Assembly (NCBI GenBank): GCA_024275295.1
Contig: JAJRZI010000036.1
Coordinates: forward strand, 1-38,025
Reading direction: 5' to 3'
Origin: Gammaproteobacteria bacterium
GTDB taxonomy: Bacteria > Pseudomonadota > Gammaproteobacteria > Chromatiales > Chromatiaceae
DNA: 38,025 bases
Part shown: one piece after another, positions 9,144-18,313 of the stretch
Layout: every line of letters starts with the position of its first letter
Numbering within the stretch: position 1 is the stretch's first letter
Notes under the pieces: generated by a model
The model's input: only the letters and a program-made list of their open reading frames with translations
Database searches by the model: none
Told to the model about the DNA's origin: nothing
Made by a program: the position numbers and the translations under genes

Positions 9144-10136
9144 TTATGCAGCCGCTTCTTTATTCCGCGCCAGCCACCACTGTGCGGCCAATTGGTAGGC
9201 CTCATCACGTTCAGTCACCTGCCCCAGGCCACGCAACACAAGGGCCAGTGTCCCAATCACTGCAGTCCGGCCATACTCATCATCCTCACGGCCTTCCCAT
9301 ACTGCCTTGAAGTGCTCAAGATCAAGGTTCTTCGGTACCACCTGATCTTCAACGGCCTCTTCAGCAGGCCACTCCTCTTCCCAGCAGATCCCATCACTCA
9401 GGCCATAGAGTTTGCAGGGACGACCCGGAATGCGCTCAAATTCACCGCTATCCCCCTGGATTGAAAGATTTTTATCCTGATTCAACAGCTGGGCCGCAGA
9501 TTGATGAATAGGGGCATATTGAGCGTGGTTTACACCTTGCAGCATAAGCGTTGCTAAAAATGGATTCAGCATACGGGCGATGGTATGCATGGGTGAGCGC
9601 AGGCCCAGTTGCTTCCGATAACCGATCAGCTCCTGAACAATACCGGAGATATTGTCAACAGGCAGATAGGCAAACCCCTCCTGGCGGATCTTTGCAGCCG
9701 CCTGGGAAAGCAGACTACAGGGCGCTATCCCCAGCACCCGCAACGCCTGTGGGATATAGATCCGCTCATCACGGCGTGACAATCCATGCATAAATACCGG
9801 ACATCCGTTGCGCGCAAGCAGCAATGCAGCCAGCAGAAACCAGGGAGGCTGCCTCCTCTTTCCTGCATAGGCCGGCCAATCCACTGCAACTGGCGGCAGG
9901 TCAACAGGTTGGGGCAAGTTCTCCCGCAGAGCCTGAGCAAAACCTGCGATCTCTTCCGGGGTTTTCTGTTTCAGCCGCAGCAGCAGCATAAAGGCGCCCA
10001 TCTGCTGAGGCTCCACCTCATAACAGGCAATTTTAGCCATGGCTGCATGAGCCTCTTCCTGAGTCAAAGAGCTGCTTAATCTACGATCACGGCCAAGCTT
10101 CCTGATGTAACCGGCAAATGAGTGCTCACACGCCAT
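9144..10136 (-). CDS. YbiB/TrpD2-like protein (anthranilate phosphoribosyltransferase fold)
   Basis: The 330-residue product has an N-terminal helical region with LTQEEAHAAMAKI, a pattern like the N-terminal domain of TrpD and nucleoside phosphorylase class III proteins, then a Rossmann-like region with PVFMHGLSRRDERIY, RSPMHTIARMLNPF and QGDSGEFERIPGRPC. It lacks the glycine-rich GTGGDG loop of true TrpD, so it is better assigned to the YbiB/TrpD2 group, in which E. coli YbiB binds nucleic acid and is LexA-regulated. It is often annotated as a glycosyl transferase family protein. It starts 9 bp after the end of the aldolase reading frame, so the two are probably cotranscribed. Confidence 0.75.
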   Translation of the reverse strand: MACEHSFAGYIRKLGRDRRLSSSLTQEEAHAAMAKIACYEVEPQQMGAFMLLLRLKQKTPEEIAGFAQALRENLPQPVDLPPVAVDWPAYAGKRRQPPWFLLAALLLARNGCPVFMHGLSRRDERIYIPQALRVLGIAPCSLLSQAAAKIRQEGFAYLPVDNISGIVQELIGYRKQLGLRSPMHTIARMLNPFLATLMLQGVNHAQYAPIHQSAAQLLNQDKNLSIQGDSGEFERIPGRPCKLYGLSDGICWEEEWPAEEAVEDQVVPKNLDLEHFKAVWEGREDDEYGRTAVIGTLALVLRGLGQVTERDEAYQLAAQWWLARNKEAAA

Positions 10137-10145
10137 AGGTCACTC

Positions 10146-11105
10146 TCATTGCACCGTGCTGGTTGATTCAAGCAGGAAGTCATAACAGTTATCCCTGTTT
10201 TTCTTGCTGCCTCTCAACTTCATGGCGGCACGGGGATGCTGGTTTAGATGTCCGCTGATGCCGTAGATATCATTGAAACCCCACTCGATCTTTTTGCGCA
10301 GTGGAACAAACTCCTCCTGGATAACCTTATACAGCGGTTTGGTATCAAACTTTGGATTCTACAGAAAATTGAGCAGCAGCTCCAGATTGCAGTTGCCTGC
10401 ACCACGCCCGATACCATTGATCGTGGCATCCAGCAGATTTACCCCATCGATAATGGCCTGCTGGGTATTTGAGAAGGCCAGCTGCTGGTTGTTATGGGCA
10501 TGAAAACCCAACTCCTTATTCGGGGCATGCTTCTTATACAGCTCGACATAAGAGGTGATCTGCTCAGAGTAGAAGGCACCAAAACTGTCAACAAAGTAGA
10601 GGTAATCAACCTCATCGACCTGATTAACCGCCTCCAGTGCTTCAATCAGATCATCCTGGATCACCGCTGAGGGCGCCATGATATTGATCGTAGTCAGGTA
10701 TCCCAGATCTTTTGAGCGCCGGGCCAGATCAAGCCCTTTTTCAATATCAGGCACATAACAGGCGGTGCGCATCATATCGATCGGACTCTGATCCCTCGGT
10801 TGCAGCATATTGACATCCACCCTGCCCACATCAAACATCACGGCAATCAGCGGTGGATTTTCACACTCGTAGGAATCAACCACAGCCTTGATATCATCAT
10901 CATCACAGAAATTCCATTTACCCCATTTATCACGCGGGTACTCATCGCTTTCGGCCAGCTTTTTGCCCAGCTCAATAATATCGACACCTGACTCGCAGGC
11001 TGCCCGATAGACTGCCTTTACAAAGTCATCGGTGAATTGGTAATTATTGATTAAACCACCATCACGGATGGTGCAGTCCAATACTTTAATCTCTTCTCGA
11101 AACAT
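10146..11105 (-). pseudogene. HMGL-like aldolase with in-frame TAG
   Basis: The reading frame encodes a DRE-TIM metallolyase-type aldolase of the 4-hydroxy-2-oxovalerate aldolase-like group. It has the start VLDCTIRDGG (metal and substrate-binding Asp and Arg), FVDSFGAFYSEQI, GFHAHNNQQLAFSNT with metal-binding HxH, and GIGRGAGNCNLELLL. Codon 249 is TAG (10359-10361), yet the same frame continues for 70 more sensible codons (NPKFDTKPLYKVIQEEF, then PLRKKIEWGF) to a TGA at 10146-10148. The missing part belongs to the conserved C-terminus, so the 248-residue product is probably defective. One base change from AAG or CAG would explain it. The start at 11105 fits the family better than upstream codons. 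It lies between yrfG-like and ybiB-like genes. Confidence 0.8.
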
Positions 11106-11198
11106 TTTCTTATCTCTCGCTTGCTTCCGAACCGGATCTCGGAAGCCGTCCGGCACAGCTAGTTCCCACACCCACGCTATTGGGAAAACGGGTGATTA

Positions 11199-11870
11199 TT
11201 ACAATTTGTTGCCTGCTAATCCAGATATGATCTCCGAAAAGTCATTAATTACAGGAAAATCGGCCACTTTTCTCACTGGCCCACGAGAATCAGGTTTAAC
11301 CACCGCCAACAGCCAGCGAAAACCATACTCACGGGCAGAACGGAGTACCGCCAGACTGTCATCCACAAAAAGCGTGCGTTTCAGGTCAAAGGGTTCAAGC
11401 TGCTGCAACGCGCTCCAGAACTGTGGGTTCTCCTTTGGCAACCCGATATTGTGAGCGCAATAGACAGCATCAAAACAGCCGCCCAACTGTGTTCGATCCA
11501 ACTTCAAAGCCAGCGTCTTCTGATGGGCATTGGTGACCAAAACAATACGCCGACCACTGAGGCGCACTGCTGTAAGAAAATCCATGACATGAGGGTGCAC
11601 AGCAATCAGGTGATCCACCTCCGCCTTCAGCAGCGCAATATCCAACCCCAGTTTCCGGCTCCAGTGATCCAGGCAGTACCACTCCAGTGTCCCCTCCACA
11701 TCCTTGTAACGCAAAGCAAGCTCTGCCCGCGCATCTTCACCACTTATTTTTTTATGCCTGGCGTAACACTGAGGAACATAGGTCTGCCAAAAATAGTTAT
11801 CAAAATGCAGATCCAATAAGGTGCCATCCATGTCTAGAAATACAGTATCTACCTCATTCCAAATAACCAT
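11199..11870 (-). CDS. YrfG-like HAD phosphatase (GMP/IMP nucleotidase family)
   Basis: This HAD-superfamily hydrolase of about 223 residues has motif I FLDMDGTLLDL with both catalytic aspartates, motif II VLVTNAH, the conserved lysine in IGLPKENPQFW, and the motif III-like LFVDDSLAVLRSA. The pattern VFLDMDGTLLDLHFDNYFW and the YAR-rich cap segment match the E. coli YrfG group, which dephosphorylates purine nucleotides such as GMP and IMP in the cytoplasm. ATG 11870 is preferred because an AAGG ribosome-binding sequence lies 9 bp upstream; a TTG at 11879 is an alternative. It leads the minus-strand run that includes the aldolase, YbiB-like and ferredoxin genes. Confidence 0.85.
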   Translation of the reverse strand: MVIWNEVDTVFLDMDGTLLDLHFDNYFWQTYVPQCYARHKKISGEDARAELALRYKDVEGTLEWYCLDHWSRKLGLDIALLKAEVDHLIAVHPHVMDFLTAVRLSGRRIVLVTNAHQKTLALKLDRTQLGGCFDAVYCAHNIGLPKENPQFWSALQQLEPFDLKRTLFVDDSLAVLRSAREYGFRWLLAVVKPDSRGPVRKVADFPVINDFSEIISGLAGNKL

Positions 11871-12103
11871 ATTGCGCAACCTTATTCAACATAAAAATAA
11901 TCTGGCACAACTTCATATATTCTCTTGTAAAACATAGCATTACACTCGGTTTTTTAAAATTAAATAAATACCCCTAAAGTTGTAGTTTTTCATGCCGTAA
12001 AAGCAACAGAACAAGGTTATTTGTTACTTTGTAAATCAACCAACCATCGAATAAAAAACAAACTAGGCCATGACCACAGATTGGCACCTGGAGCAACAAA
12101 AAA

Positions 12104-14215
12104 ATGAATGCATTATCGCTTAAACGTAAGCTGGCCATAAGTATAACAGCCATTGTATTAGTCACCGTATTTCTTGGTATTACCGTATTCTATTCACTGC
12201 AACAGAGCGAAGGGGACTCTGATATTGTAAATGCCGCCGGGCGTCAACGCATGCTCAGCCAGGCTATGTCCAAATCTGCCTTGGGTTACTCTCTGGCACA
12301 GAATGGACTGCAAGCCGCACAGGCACAGATTACAGAGCTGGATCGCTACATCACAAAAATGCGCGGCACCTATGCCAGCATGGTTATCGGCCCAGCCAAG
12401 CAGGCGGGTCTGAAGATCTCTATGCACCCAGAAAAAGAGTATGGCCCTGCGCTACCTTTTCCAGCCACGTTTGCTCGCATCATTAGTAAAAAATTTGCAG
12501 CCGGCGGCAATTTTGGCGTAGATATTATTGCTGAAGATCCCATCAATCCAGCACAAGGCTTGAAGGATGCCATTGACCAGGAAGCCTTCGCATTTTTAAC
12601 GGCTAATAAAGATAAGATTTTCTTTAAAGAGGTAGAGCATGAAAACAGACTCTACCTGCGTTTCTACACTGCTGATAATGCTGTCGTTGAAGGTTGTACC
12701 AGCTGCCATACCGCAATGAAAGGCAAACCCTTCAAAGTAGGAGACATGCTGGGCATTCGGCGCTTCACCATTTTGTTTGCAGACAACATTATGCAGGGTC
12801 AGGCTCGTCTGAACCCCAGCCTGGAGGAGTATAAGAGTGCCGCTGCCGTCTTCACACAGACGCTGAAAGCACTAAAATTAGGTGGTGAATATCCCACAAA
12901 TCTTGAGATGACTAAATTCAACTCATACGCAGGTAACGATGATCCTGCCATTCAGGCCAATATCTCTAAAATCGAAGGGATAATGGAGTCCTTTACAGAC
13001 TCTGTAACCACACTAACCACAGCCAAGATTGGTTCTGATGATTATTGGCAGGCGCAATATGATGTGCCAAATAATGCCAATAAATTGCTGCAACTGAGCA
13101 ATGAGCTAACCACTCAGTTTGCTCAGGTTGCCAATGCCAACCAAAACAATGTTCGGTGGGCTGTTACCATCATGGTATTGACTGTTATTGCCGCATTTAT
13201 CGGTCTGTTTCTAATGATAAGCAAGACTGCGCTGAGTCCCGTCGAGAAGATAACCAAGGTTGCAAATAATATTGCCCAAGGTGATTTGACTCAAAAAATC
13301 AACAGTAGCCGCCAGGATGAGATTGGACAACTTGCATCTGCACTGGATCAGATGTCTCTAAGCCTCAACAGCATGATTACAAGAATTGCTGACACATCAC
13401 GGAACCTGGTTCAATCCAGCAATAACATCAGTGATGCCACTCAGCAGGTAACCAATGGTGCAGTGAGCCAGTCTCAGCAGACAGAAGCCGTTGCTATTTC
13501 CGCCAATGAGATGGAGATCGTCTCACAAGACATCTCACGCAATACCACGGAAGCGGCTGACGCAGCCAATCAAGCCTCTCAAGTAGCACTTGAAAGTGGT
13601 GATGTCGTACACAACAGTATCGACGGCATGGCGCGTATCTCAAGCTCTGTGGCAGAAGCAGCCCGTAGCGTGGAACAGTTGGCAGAACACTCAGACCAGA
13701 TTGGCAAGATTGTCTCCGTTATTGACGATATTGCTAACCAGACCAACCTACTGGCACTCAATGCCGCCATTGAAGCCGCCCGAGCCGGTGATCAGGGACG
13801 TGGGTTCGCCGTTGTTGCCGATGAGGTACGCCATTTGGCAACCCGTACCACTGATGCCACCAAGGAGATTGCTGAAATGATCCGCAACATCCAAAACGGA
13901 ACCAGTGCTGCGGTCAACTCCATGCAGGAGGGTAGAAGTGAGGTTGAAGCCGGTTCTACGCTGGTAAGCCAAACCGGCCAATCACTCCAGCAGATTGTTG
14001 AGGTTGTTGATGAGCTGACAGACAGGATTCAGCAAATTGCCACTGCCTCTCAAGAGCAAAGCATGTCAATGGCTGAAATCACTACTAACATCACAAATAT
14101 TTCTGGCGTGGCCAACACCGCAAAAGAGCAGGCCCAGCTTAGCCTGCAGTCCTGCAGTGATGTAACCGGCCATGCAAATGAGATGCAGGATATGATTCAG
14201 CAGTTCAAAATCTAA
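12104..14215 (+). CDS. Methyl-accepting chemotaxis protein with c-type haem sensor domain
   Basis: This 703-residue chemoreceptor has an N-terminal membrane segment (about 10-32), a periplasmic region, a second membrane segment (about 352-374), a HAMP domain (about 375-430) and a cytoplasmic signalling domain with the hairpin tip [20 protein letters not shown] and [15 protein letters not shown]. The periplasmic part begins with [14 protein letters not shown], as in NarX/PilJ-type sensors, and then has a DUF3365/Tll0287-like domain ending in CTSCH (Cys198, Cys201, His202), the covalent haem c site. It probably senses redox state or a gas ligand and signals to CheA/CheW, which are not in the window. 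A TGGAG ribosome-binding site precedes the ATG, and a terminator follows. Confidence 0.92.
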   Translation: MNALSLKRKLAISITAIVLVTVFLGITVFYSLQQSEGDSDIVNAAGRQRMLSQAMSKSALGYSLAQNGLQAAQAQITELDRYITKMRGTYASMVIGPAKQAGLKISMHPEKEYGPALPFPATFARIISKKFAAGGNFGVDIIAEDPINPAQGLKDAIDQEAFAFLTANKDKIFFKEVEHENRLYLRFYTADNAVVEGCTSCHTAMKGKPFKVGDMLGIRRFTILFADNIMQGQARLNPSLEEYKSAAAVFTQTLKALKLGGEYPTNLEMTKFNSYAGNDDPAIQANISKIEGIMESFTDSVTTLTTAKIGSDDYWQAQYDVPNNANKLLQLSNELTTQFAQVANANQNNVRWAVTIMVLTVIAAFIGLFLMISKTALSPVEKITKVANNIAQGDLTQKINSSRQDEIGQLASALDQMSLSLNSMITRIADTSRNLVQSSNNISDATQQVTNGAVSQSQQTEAVAISANEMEIVSQDISRNTTEAADAANQASQVALESGDVVHNSIDGMARISSSVAEAARSVEQLAEHSDQIGKIVSVIDDIANQTNLLALNAAIEAARAGDQGRGFAVVADEVRHLATRTTDATKEIAEMIRNIQNGTSAAVNSMQEGRSEVEAGSTLVSQTGQSLQQIVEVVDELTDRIQQIATASQEQSMSMAEITTNITNISGVANTAKEQAQLSLQSCSDVTGHANEMQDMIQQFKI

Positions 14216-14230
14216 GCAGGTGTATTGTAT

Positions 14231-14269
14231 AAATGCCGCAGGTATTTACCTGCGGCATTTATCTTTTTT
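14231..14269 (+). terminator. Intrinsic terminator after the chemoreceptor gene
   Basis: A 14-bp inverted repeat (AAATGCCGCAGGTA at 14231-14244 with its complement at 14247-14260) is followed by a T-rich run, ATCTTTTTT, at 14261-14269. The convergent DUF4124 gene ends at 14272, so the hairpin may also affect its transcripts. Confidence 0.92.
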
Positions 14270-14271
14270 GA

Positions 14272-14739
14272 TTACCTGCAAAACTCTCTGAGATAGGCCT
14301 CAAGCTCACGTTGTTTATAACGCATTGTTCGTCCCTGCCCCGCCTTATAGCCACGGCGCAGGCGTTCCTGAATGCGATCTATCTTCTGCTTTTTCATCCA
14401 GCAGTCCCTCTTTTTACGTGCCTTCTCTTTTCTGGCAGCCCGTAGTGCAGCTGCCTTTCTGCGCACCTGCTGCTGCCGCTCTCGCTTTGATTTACGTTTA
14501 AGTTTCAGCGGCGTGCGGGGCGCCTCCCATCCCACCTTCTGATCTTTAAACTCCAGCTCATTCTGGATGCCAGAACGACAGGGGCGGTCAGAAAAACTCA
14601 CTCGCCCATCAGGAAGGTGACAACGTATGACTGTTTCAGCAGACTCAGCCGGGAGGTTTAGCCATAGCACAATCCATATAAGGAGACAAAACCCGGATAC
14701 ATAAGATCTACTGTTTTTATCGATTTGACAGAACACCAC
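14272..14739 (-). CDS. DUF4124-type periplasmic or secreted basic protein
   Basis: The 155-residue product has an N-terminal hydrophobic segment (about residues 14-32, FCLLIWIVLWLNLPAESA) that looks like a signal peptide, followed by TVIRCHLPDGRVSFSDRPC, the hallmark of DUF4124 domains (a short strand with two cysteines and a YSDRPC-like end). The rest is very rich in Lys and Arg with long predicted helices, and it ends with a further Cys. Function is unknown. A strong GGGAGGT ribosome-binding site lies just upstream of two adjacent GTG codons (14739 and 14736); the second has the better spacing. Confidence 0.75.
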   Translation of the reverse strand: MVFCQIDKNSRSYVSGFCLLIWIVLWLNLPAESAETVIRCHLPDGRVSFSDRPCRSGIQNELEFKDQKVGWEAPRTPLKLKRKSKRERQQQVRRKAAALRAARKEKARKKRDCWMKKQKIDRIQERLRRGYKAGQGRTMRYKQRELEAYLREFCR

Positions 14740-14976
14740 ACACCTCCCTGTAGTCTAACCTCAGCATCCTATAAGGCCATACCTGCTTTTGTATCTAGGA
14801 ATATCCTGAATAACCGGCCTGAAAAATACCCTATCGGTTTTATGCTTAAATAGTAATGAGGGGTAATTATCAGACAATAGTCTCGACCTGACTATTTTTA
14901 TGAATTAACCTCCTAAGCTGCTAAGCTTTATAGAAAAGAAGCATTGTTAATTTCCTGGATTTTGAGGTCCAAGCTT

Positions 14977-17196
14977 ATGCTCGATAATCTGCGTAGCGTT
15001 TTCGAAAAACACAAACAAGATCTGGTAGACGACGAGATCATCACCTTTCCGAATTACCTCTCACTGGTCGCCAAGCAGCCCTGGATAACGCGAAACACCT
15101 TCCAGCTGATACATGACATGATGCTCAGCTCAGGCGTTGAGCACGCCATCATGCCCGGCAAGCCAATCAAGCATCGCTACCACTTCTTTGAAGATGTGCA
15201 ATACGTTGGGCCTTTTTCAGTCTTCGGCCAGCAAAAGGCCAAAGAGAATCTGGTCGAAAAGATCGATAACGCCAGTCGCGGACTGGAGGCCTCCAAACGC
15301 CTGTGGATTCTGCTCGGCCCACCCGGCGCTGCAAAATCGCGCTCCATGGATGGCATCAAACGCGCCCTGAGCCTCTACTCAGCCAGTGATGAGGGGCGCA
15401 CCTATACGCTACTGCTGCCTACTGTTGATGAACGTCTTAAAGATAAGGCGCTGTTTGAAGAGGATGGCATCTACTACCTGCAAAGCCCCATATTTGAGCG
15501 GCCGCTGCAGGTCATTCCACAAGCCCTGCGGGATGATTTCTGCGCAAAGCTCAATACAGAGATCAGTGACGGCGAATTGAAGGCGTTCCTGGAAAAGAAT
15601 CCCCACTATGACGATACCTTCAACATCCAGATTGATGGCCTCATGTCACCCTACTCTGACCATGTGTTGAAAGAGTTCATGAAGGCCAAAGGGCTGGATC
15701 TGTGGGGGCTTCTCCCCTACCTGAAGGTCAAGCGCATGATCTTCGATGCCCGCACCAAAACCGGCATCGGCTCCTATACGCCACGCGATGAGAAGAGCCA
15801 GGAGGCCGGCTCACTGGTGGGCAATATCGACTACAGCCTGCTGCCCCGTTTTGGCAGCGAATCACATCCACTGGTACACGACTACCAGGGCGAGCTGTGC
15901 GCCGGCGCCAACGGCCTGGTCGAGATCCACGAAATTCTTAAACTGTCTGACAAGTTTCTCTACGAGTTACTGTTTGCCACGCAGGATCGCTTCTTCAAGC
16001 CCGAAGGCCAACCCCCCGTGCCCTTCAACGGCGTCATCATCGGCCACACCAATTTCCATGAATTCAACATGTTCATTGGCAACGAGAGCTTTGAGGCACT
16101 GCGCTCACGCACCACCTTCATTGAGATGCCGCTGTCAGTCACCTTCAAGGAAGAGCAGAAGATCTATGACATCACCTACTCCAACGAATACCGCAACTGG
16201 AGTGACAAGAAAAAGCATGTCGCCCACGTCGCCCCACACAGCATAGAGATGCTAAGCCTGGTCGCAGTCATGACCCGGCTCTACCAATCCAAACAGAACC
16301 CTAATCTCTCTCTGCTACAGAAGGCGTTGATCTATGCTGGACGGGCAGACAGTGGTGTCGATAACAACATGGCCAAAGCCATTCTGGACGAGTTTGAATT
16401 CATCAAACCCTCCGAGGGCACCTTTGGTCTCGACCCCCGTTTTATCCAGAATATCTTCGAAAATACCGAACATTTTCAGATCAACGAATTTGCCGCCAAC
16501 ACGCAACGTATCGAAGATGAGCAGAGCGAACCCACCATGCTCACCTCCATTGCACTGAACAATCCCTGCGTCTCGCCGCTGGATCTCTACATCCGCATGG
16601 AGAACTCCATTAAAGATGCCTTCGCCACCAACAAAAATGTGCTCAACCACTATCTGACCAAGATCCTGCCGCAGGCCAAGAGCTGGATATTTAGCCAGAT
16701 CGCCAGTGATGTTTACACCGCAGTGCTGCGCGACACCACCATTGTTGAGAGCACCTGGAAGAAATATACCGACCATGTGCGCGCCTATGCCCACAACACC
16801 AAGGTCAAGCATGAAGTAACCCAGATGGACGTGCAGCCCGATGAAAAATTCATGCAGACCATTGAGCAGTATTTAGGCATCCCGGAAAAGGATGTCTTTC
16901 GCAAAGAGCTATCCGACGCCATCGCCAGCGTCAGTGGCAAGGTTCTACTGGCTGATGAACCCTCTTATCAGGCAGCAATCAAACGCTTTGTATTCGAGAA
17001 CGAATTCAAGTCCGGCGAAAATATCAAGCTGCTGGGCTGGATCAAGAGCGGCAGCAGCGCTGCCAGTGTTGACTCCAAAGAGCAGGAGCAACTGAACGAG
17101 ACCGTCAAATATCTGATGGAACACCAGGGCTACTGCGGCAAATGCGCCTTCCAGGCGCTGACCATCACCGCCAATGCCTCCAGCATTGATATCTAG
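14977..17196 (+). CDS. prkA: PrkA-like serine protein kinase (first copy)
   Basis: The 739-residue protein resembles PrkA/YeaG, an AAA+ ATPase fused to a kinase-like C-terminal region. It has a PrkA-type N-terminus (FEDVQYVGPFSVFGQQKAKE), Walker A GPPGAAKS at about residues 114-121, GANGLVEIHEILK and GVIIGHTNFHEFNMF (the equivalent of the GIILAHSNESEW region), and FGLDPRFIQNIFENT, which matches the sensor 2 region. It is about 95 residues longer than E. coli YeaG and clearly diverged. ATG 14977 is chosen because TGAGGT lies 8 bp upstream; a TTG at 14944 is unlikely. It begins a four-gene run with DUF444, SpoVR and a second PrkA. In enteric bacteria this module responds to starvation and stress. 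Confidence 0.9.
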   Translation: MLDNLRSVFEKHKQDLVDDEIITFPNYLSLVAKQPWITRNTFQLIHDMMLSSGVEHAIMPGKPIKHRYHFFEDVQYVGPFSVFGQQKAKENLVEKIDNASRGLEASKRLWILLGPPGAAKSRSMDGIKRALSLYSASDEGRTYTLLLPTVDERLKDKALFEEDGIYYLQSPIFERPLQVIPQALRDDFCAKLNTEISDGELKAFLEKNPHYDDTFNIQIDGLMSPYSDHVLKEFMKAKGLDLWGLLPYLKVKRMIFDARTKTGIGSYTPRDEKSQEAGSLVGNIDYSLLPRFGSESHPLVHDYQGELCAGANGLVEIHEILKLSDKFLYELLFATQDRFFKPEGQPPVPFNGVIIGHTNFHEFNMFIGNESFEALRSRTTFIEMPLSVTFKEEQKIYDITYSNEYRNWSDKKKHVAHVAPHSIEMLSLVAVMTRLYQSKQNPNLSLLQKALIYAGRADSGVDNNMAKAILDEFEFIKPSEGTFGLDPRFIQNIFENTEHFQINEFAANTQRIEDEQSEPTMLTSIALNNPCVSPLDLYIRMENSIKDAFATNKNVLNHYLTKILPQAKSWIFSQIASDVYTAVLRDTTIVESTWKKYTDHVRAYAHNTKVKHEVTQMDVQPDEKFMQTIEQYLGIPEKDVFRKELSDAIASVSGKVLLADEPSYQAAIKRFVFENEFKSGENIKLLGWIKSGSSAASVDSKEQEQLNETVKYLMEHQGYCGKCAFQALTITANASSIDI

Positions 17197-17242
17197 CAAG
17201 GTGGTCATTCGCTAATTCGAACAACCTGACGAGCCAAAATCT

Positions 17243-18313
17243 ATGGATGTTGATCGTATTTCATCTGACGAATCCGAAGGCTTCTTCAATGATTTTATTG
17301 ACGAACAGCTAAATGACCTTGTTGAAGATATCATCAATGAGGGAGATCTTGATCGAACCGATGCCAGCGGCAGTGACCTGATTATTGAGGTGGATGATAT
17401 TGAACCGCCTACCCTGGTCTACGGTGATCAGGGGGGCGGTGGCGGCGCAGGCCAGGGTGGTGGTGAACCCGGTGATGAGAAAGGCAAACTAAAGTTCGAG
17501 GTGCCCTTCGAGCGTTTTATGGAGTTGGTGGCTGACAAACTTCAGCTGCCAAATCTCATGAAAGAGGGCCAGGGCAAGATCAAAGAGGTCTCCTACCACT
17601 TCAAAACCTTTGGGCCGGTTGGCGCTCTGCTGGACAAAAAACGCACCTTTAAACGGGCACTGCGCAGCAGCATCAGCACCGGCGTCTACTGCCCGGAAGA
17701 GGGACGTTTCGATGTAGAGGTTCGGCGCAAAGACCGGCGCTATAAAGTGCCACAGCGCGAAGAGACCCCAAAATTCAAGGCCGTGGTCTTTTACATGGGG
17801 GATATCTCATACTCCACCTTTGGTGAACGCCTAGAGCTGGAGAAACGCCTGCTCAACTTTACACACCACTGGCTTGATTTTAATTACGGCAAAAACAATG
17901 TCGAACACCGCTTTTTTGTACACGATGTTGAGGCCTACGAAGTCACCCCCGAACAGTTCTATCAGGTCAGCAACATCGGGGGCACTCGCGCCTCTCTGGT
18001 ATTTGACCTGGTCTCAAATATCGCCTTCAATGAATACGATCCTGCCACCACCAACTTCTATGGTTTCTATGTGGGCGATGGTGAGCTTTTTGGTAATGAT
18101 GCCAAAGAGATTGTCGAGATCCTCAAAGAGCAGCTGCACCCCATGTTTAACCGGCTGGCCCTGGTTGAGATACAGCCCAGCCGCATGAGCTGCCTCAACG
18201 CCGAGGTCTCCAAGGCCTTCGGCTCTGACCGTGTCGTACGCACCTGCGCACTAAAAAACAAAAGCGAGATCATCAAAACCATCAAGCGCATGTTCGAGGC
18301 ACGCCATGCTTAG
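17243..18313 (+). CDS. DUF444/YeaH-like protein with VWA-type domain
   Basis: The 356-residue product belongs to the DUF444 family, whose E. coli member YeaH is encoded beside the kinase YeaG. An acidic N-terminus is followed by a glycine-rich linker (about 63-75) and then a von Willebrand A-like domain. The metal-site motif appears as GDISYS (Asp187, Ser189, Ser191), and NIGGTRASLVFDLV corresponds to the conserved GGT segment that supplies the next metal ligand. The usual DVSGSM form is altered here but keeps DxSxS. It starts 46 bp after prkA and its end overlaps the SpoVR start by 8 bp, implying coupled translation. Confidence 0.88.
   Translation: MDVDRISSDESEGFFNDFIDEQLNDLVEDIINEGDLDRTDASGSDLIIEVDDIEPPTLVYGDQGGGGGAGQGGGEPGDEKGKLKFEVPFERFMELVADKLQLPNLMKEGQGKIKEVSYHFKTFGPVGALLDKKRTFKRALRSSISTGVYCPEEGRFDVEVRRKDRRYKVPQREETPKFKAVVFYMGDISYSTFGERLELEKRLLNFTHHWLDFNYGKNNVEHRFFVHDVEAYEVTPEQFYQVSNIGGTRASLVFDLVSNIAFNEYDPATTNFYGFYVGDGELFGNDAKEIVEILKEQLHPMFNRLALVEIQPSRMSCLNAEVSKAFGSDRVVRTCALKNKSEIIKTIKRMFEARHA

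Noticed and set aside
12078-12095. Sigma-54-like GG/GC pair before the chemoreceptor
   Set aside because: The distance between TGGCAC and the GC is about two bases too short for a -24/-12 promoter.
16315-16812. Antisense frame inside prkA
   Set aside because: Composition mirrors the codons of the plus-strand gene and no known motif is present; it is a shadow frame.
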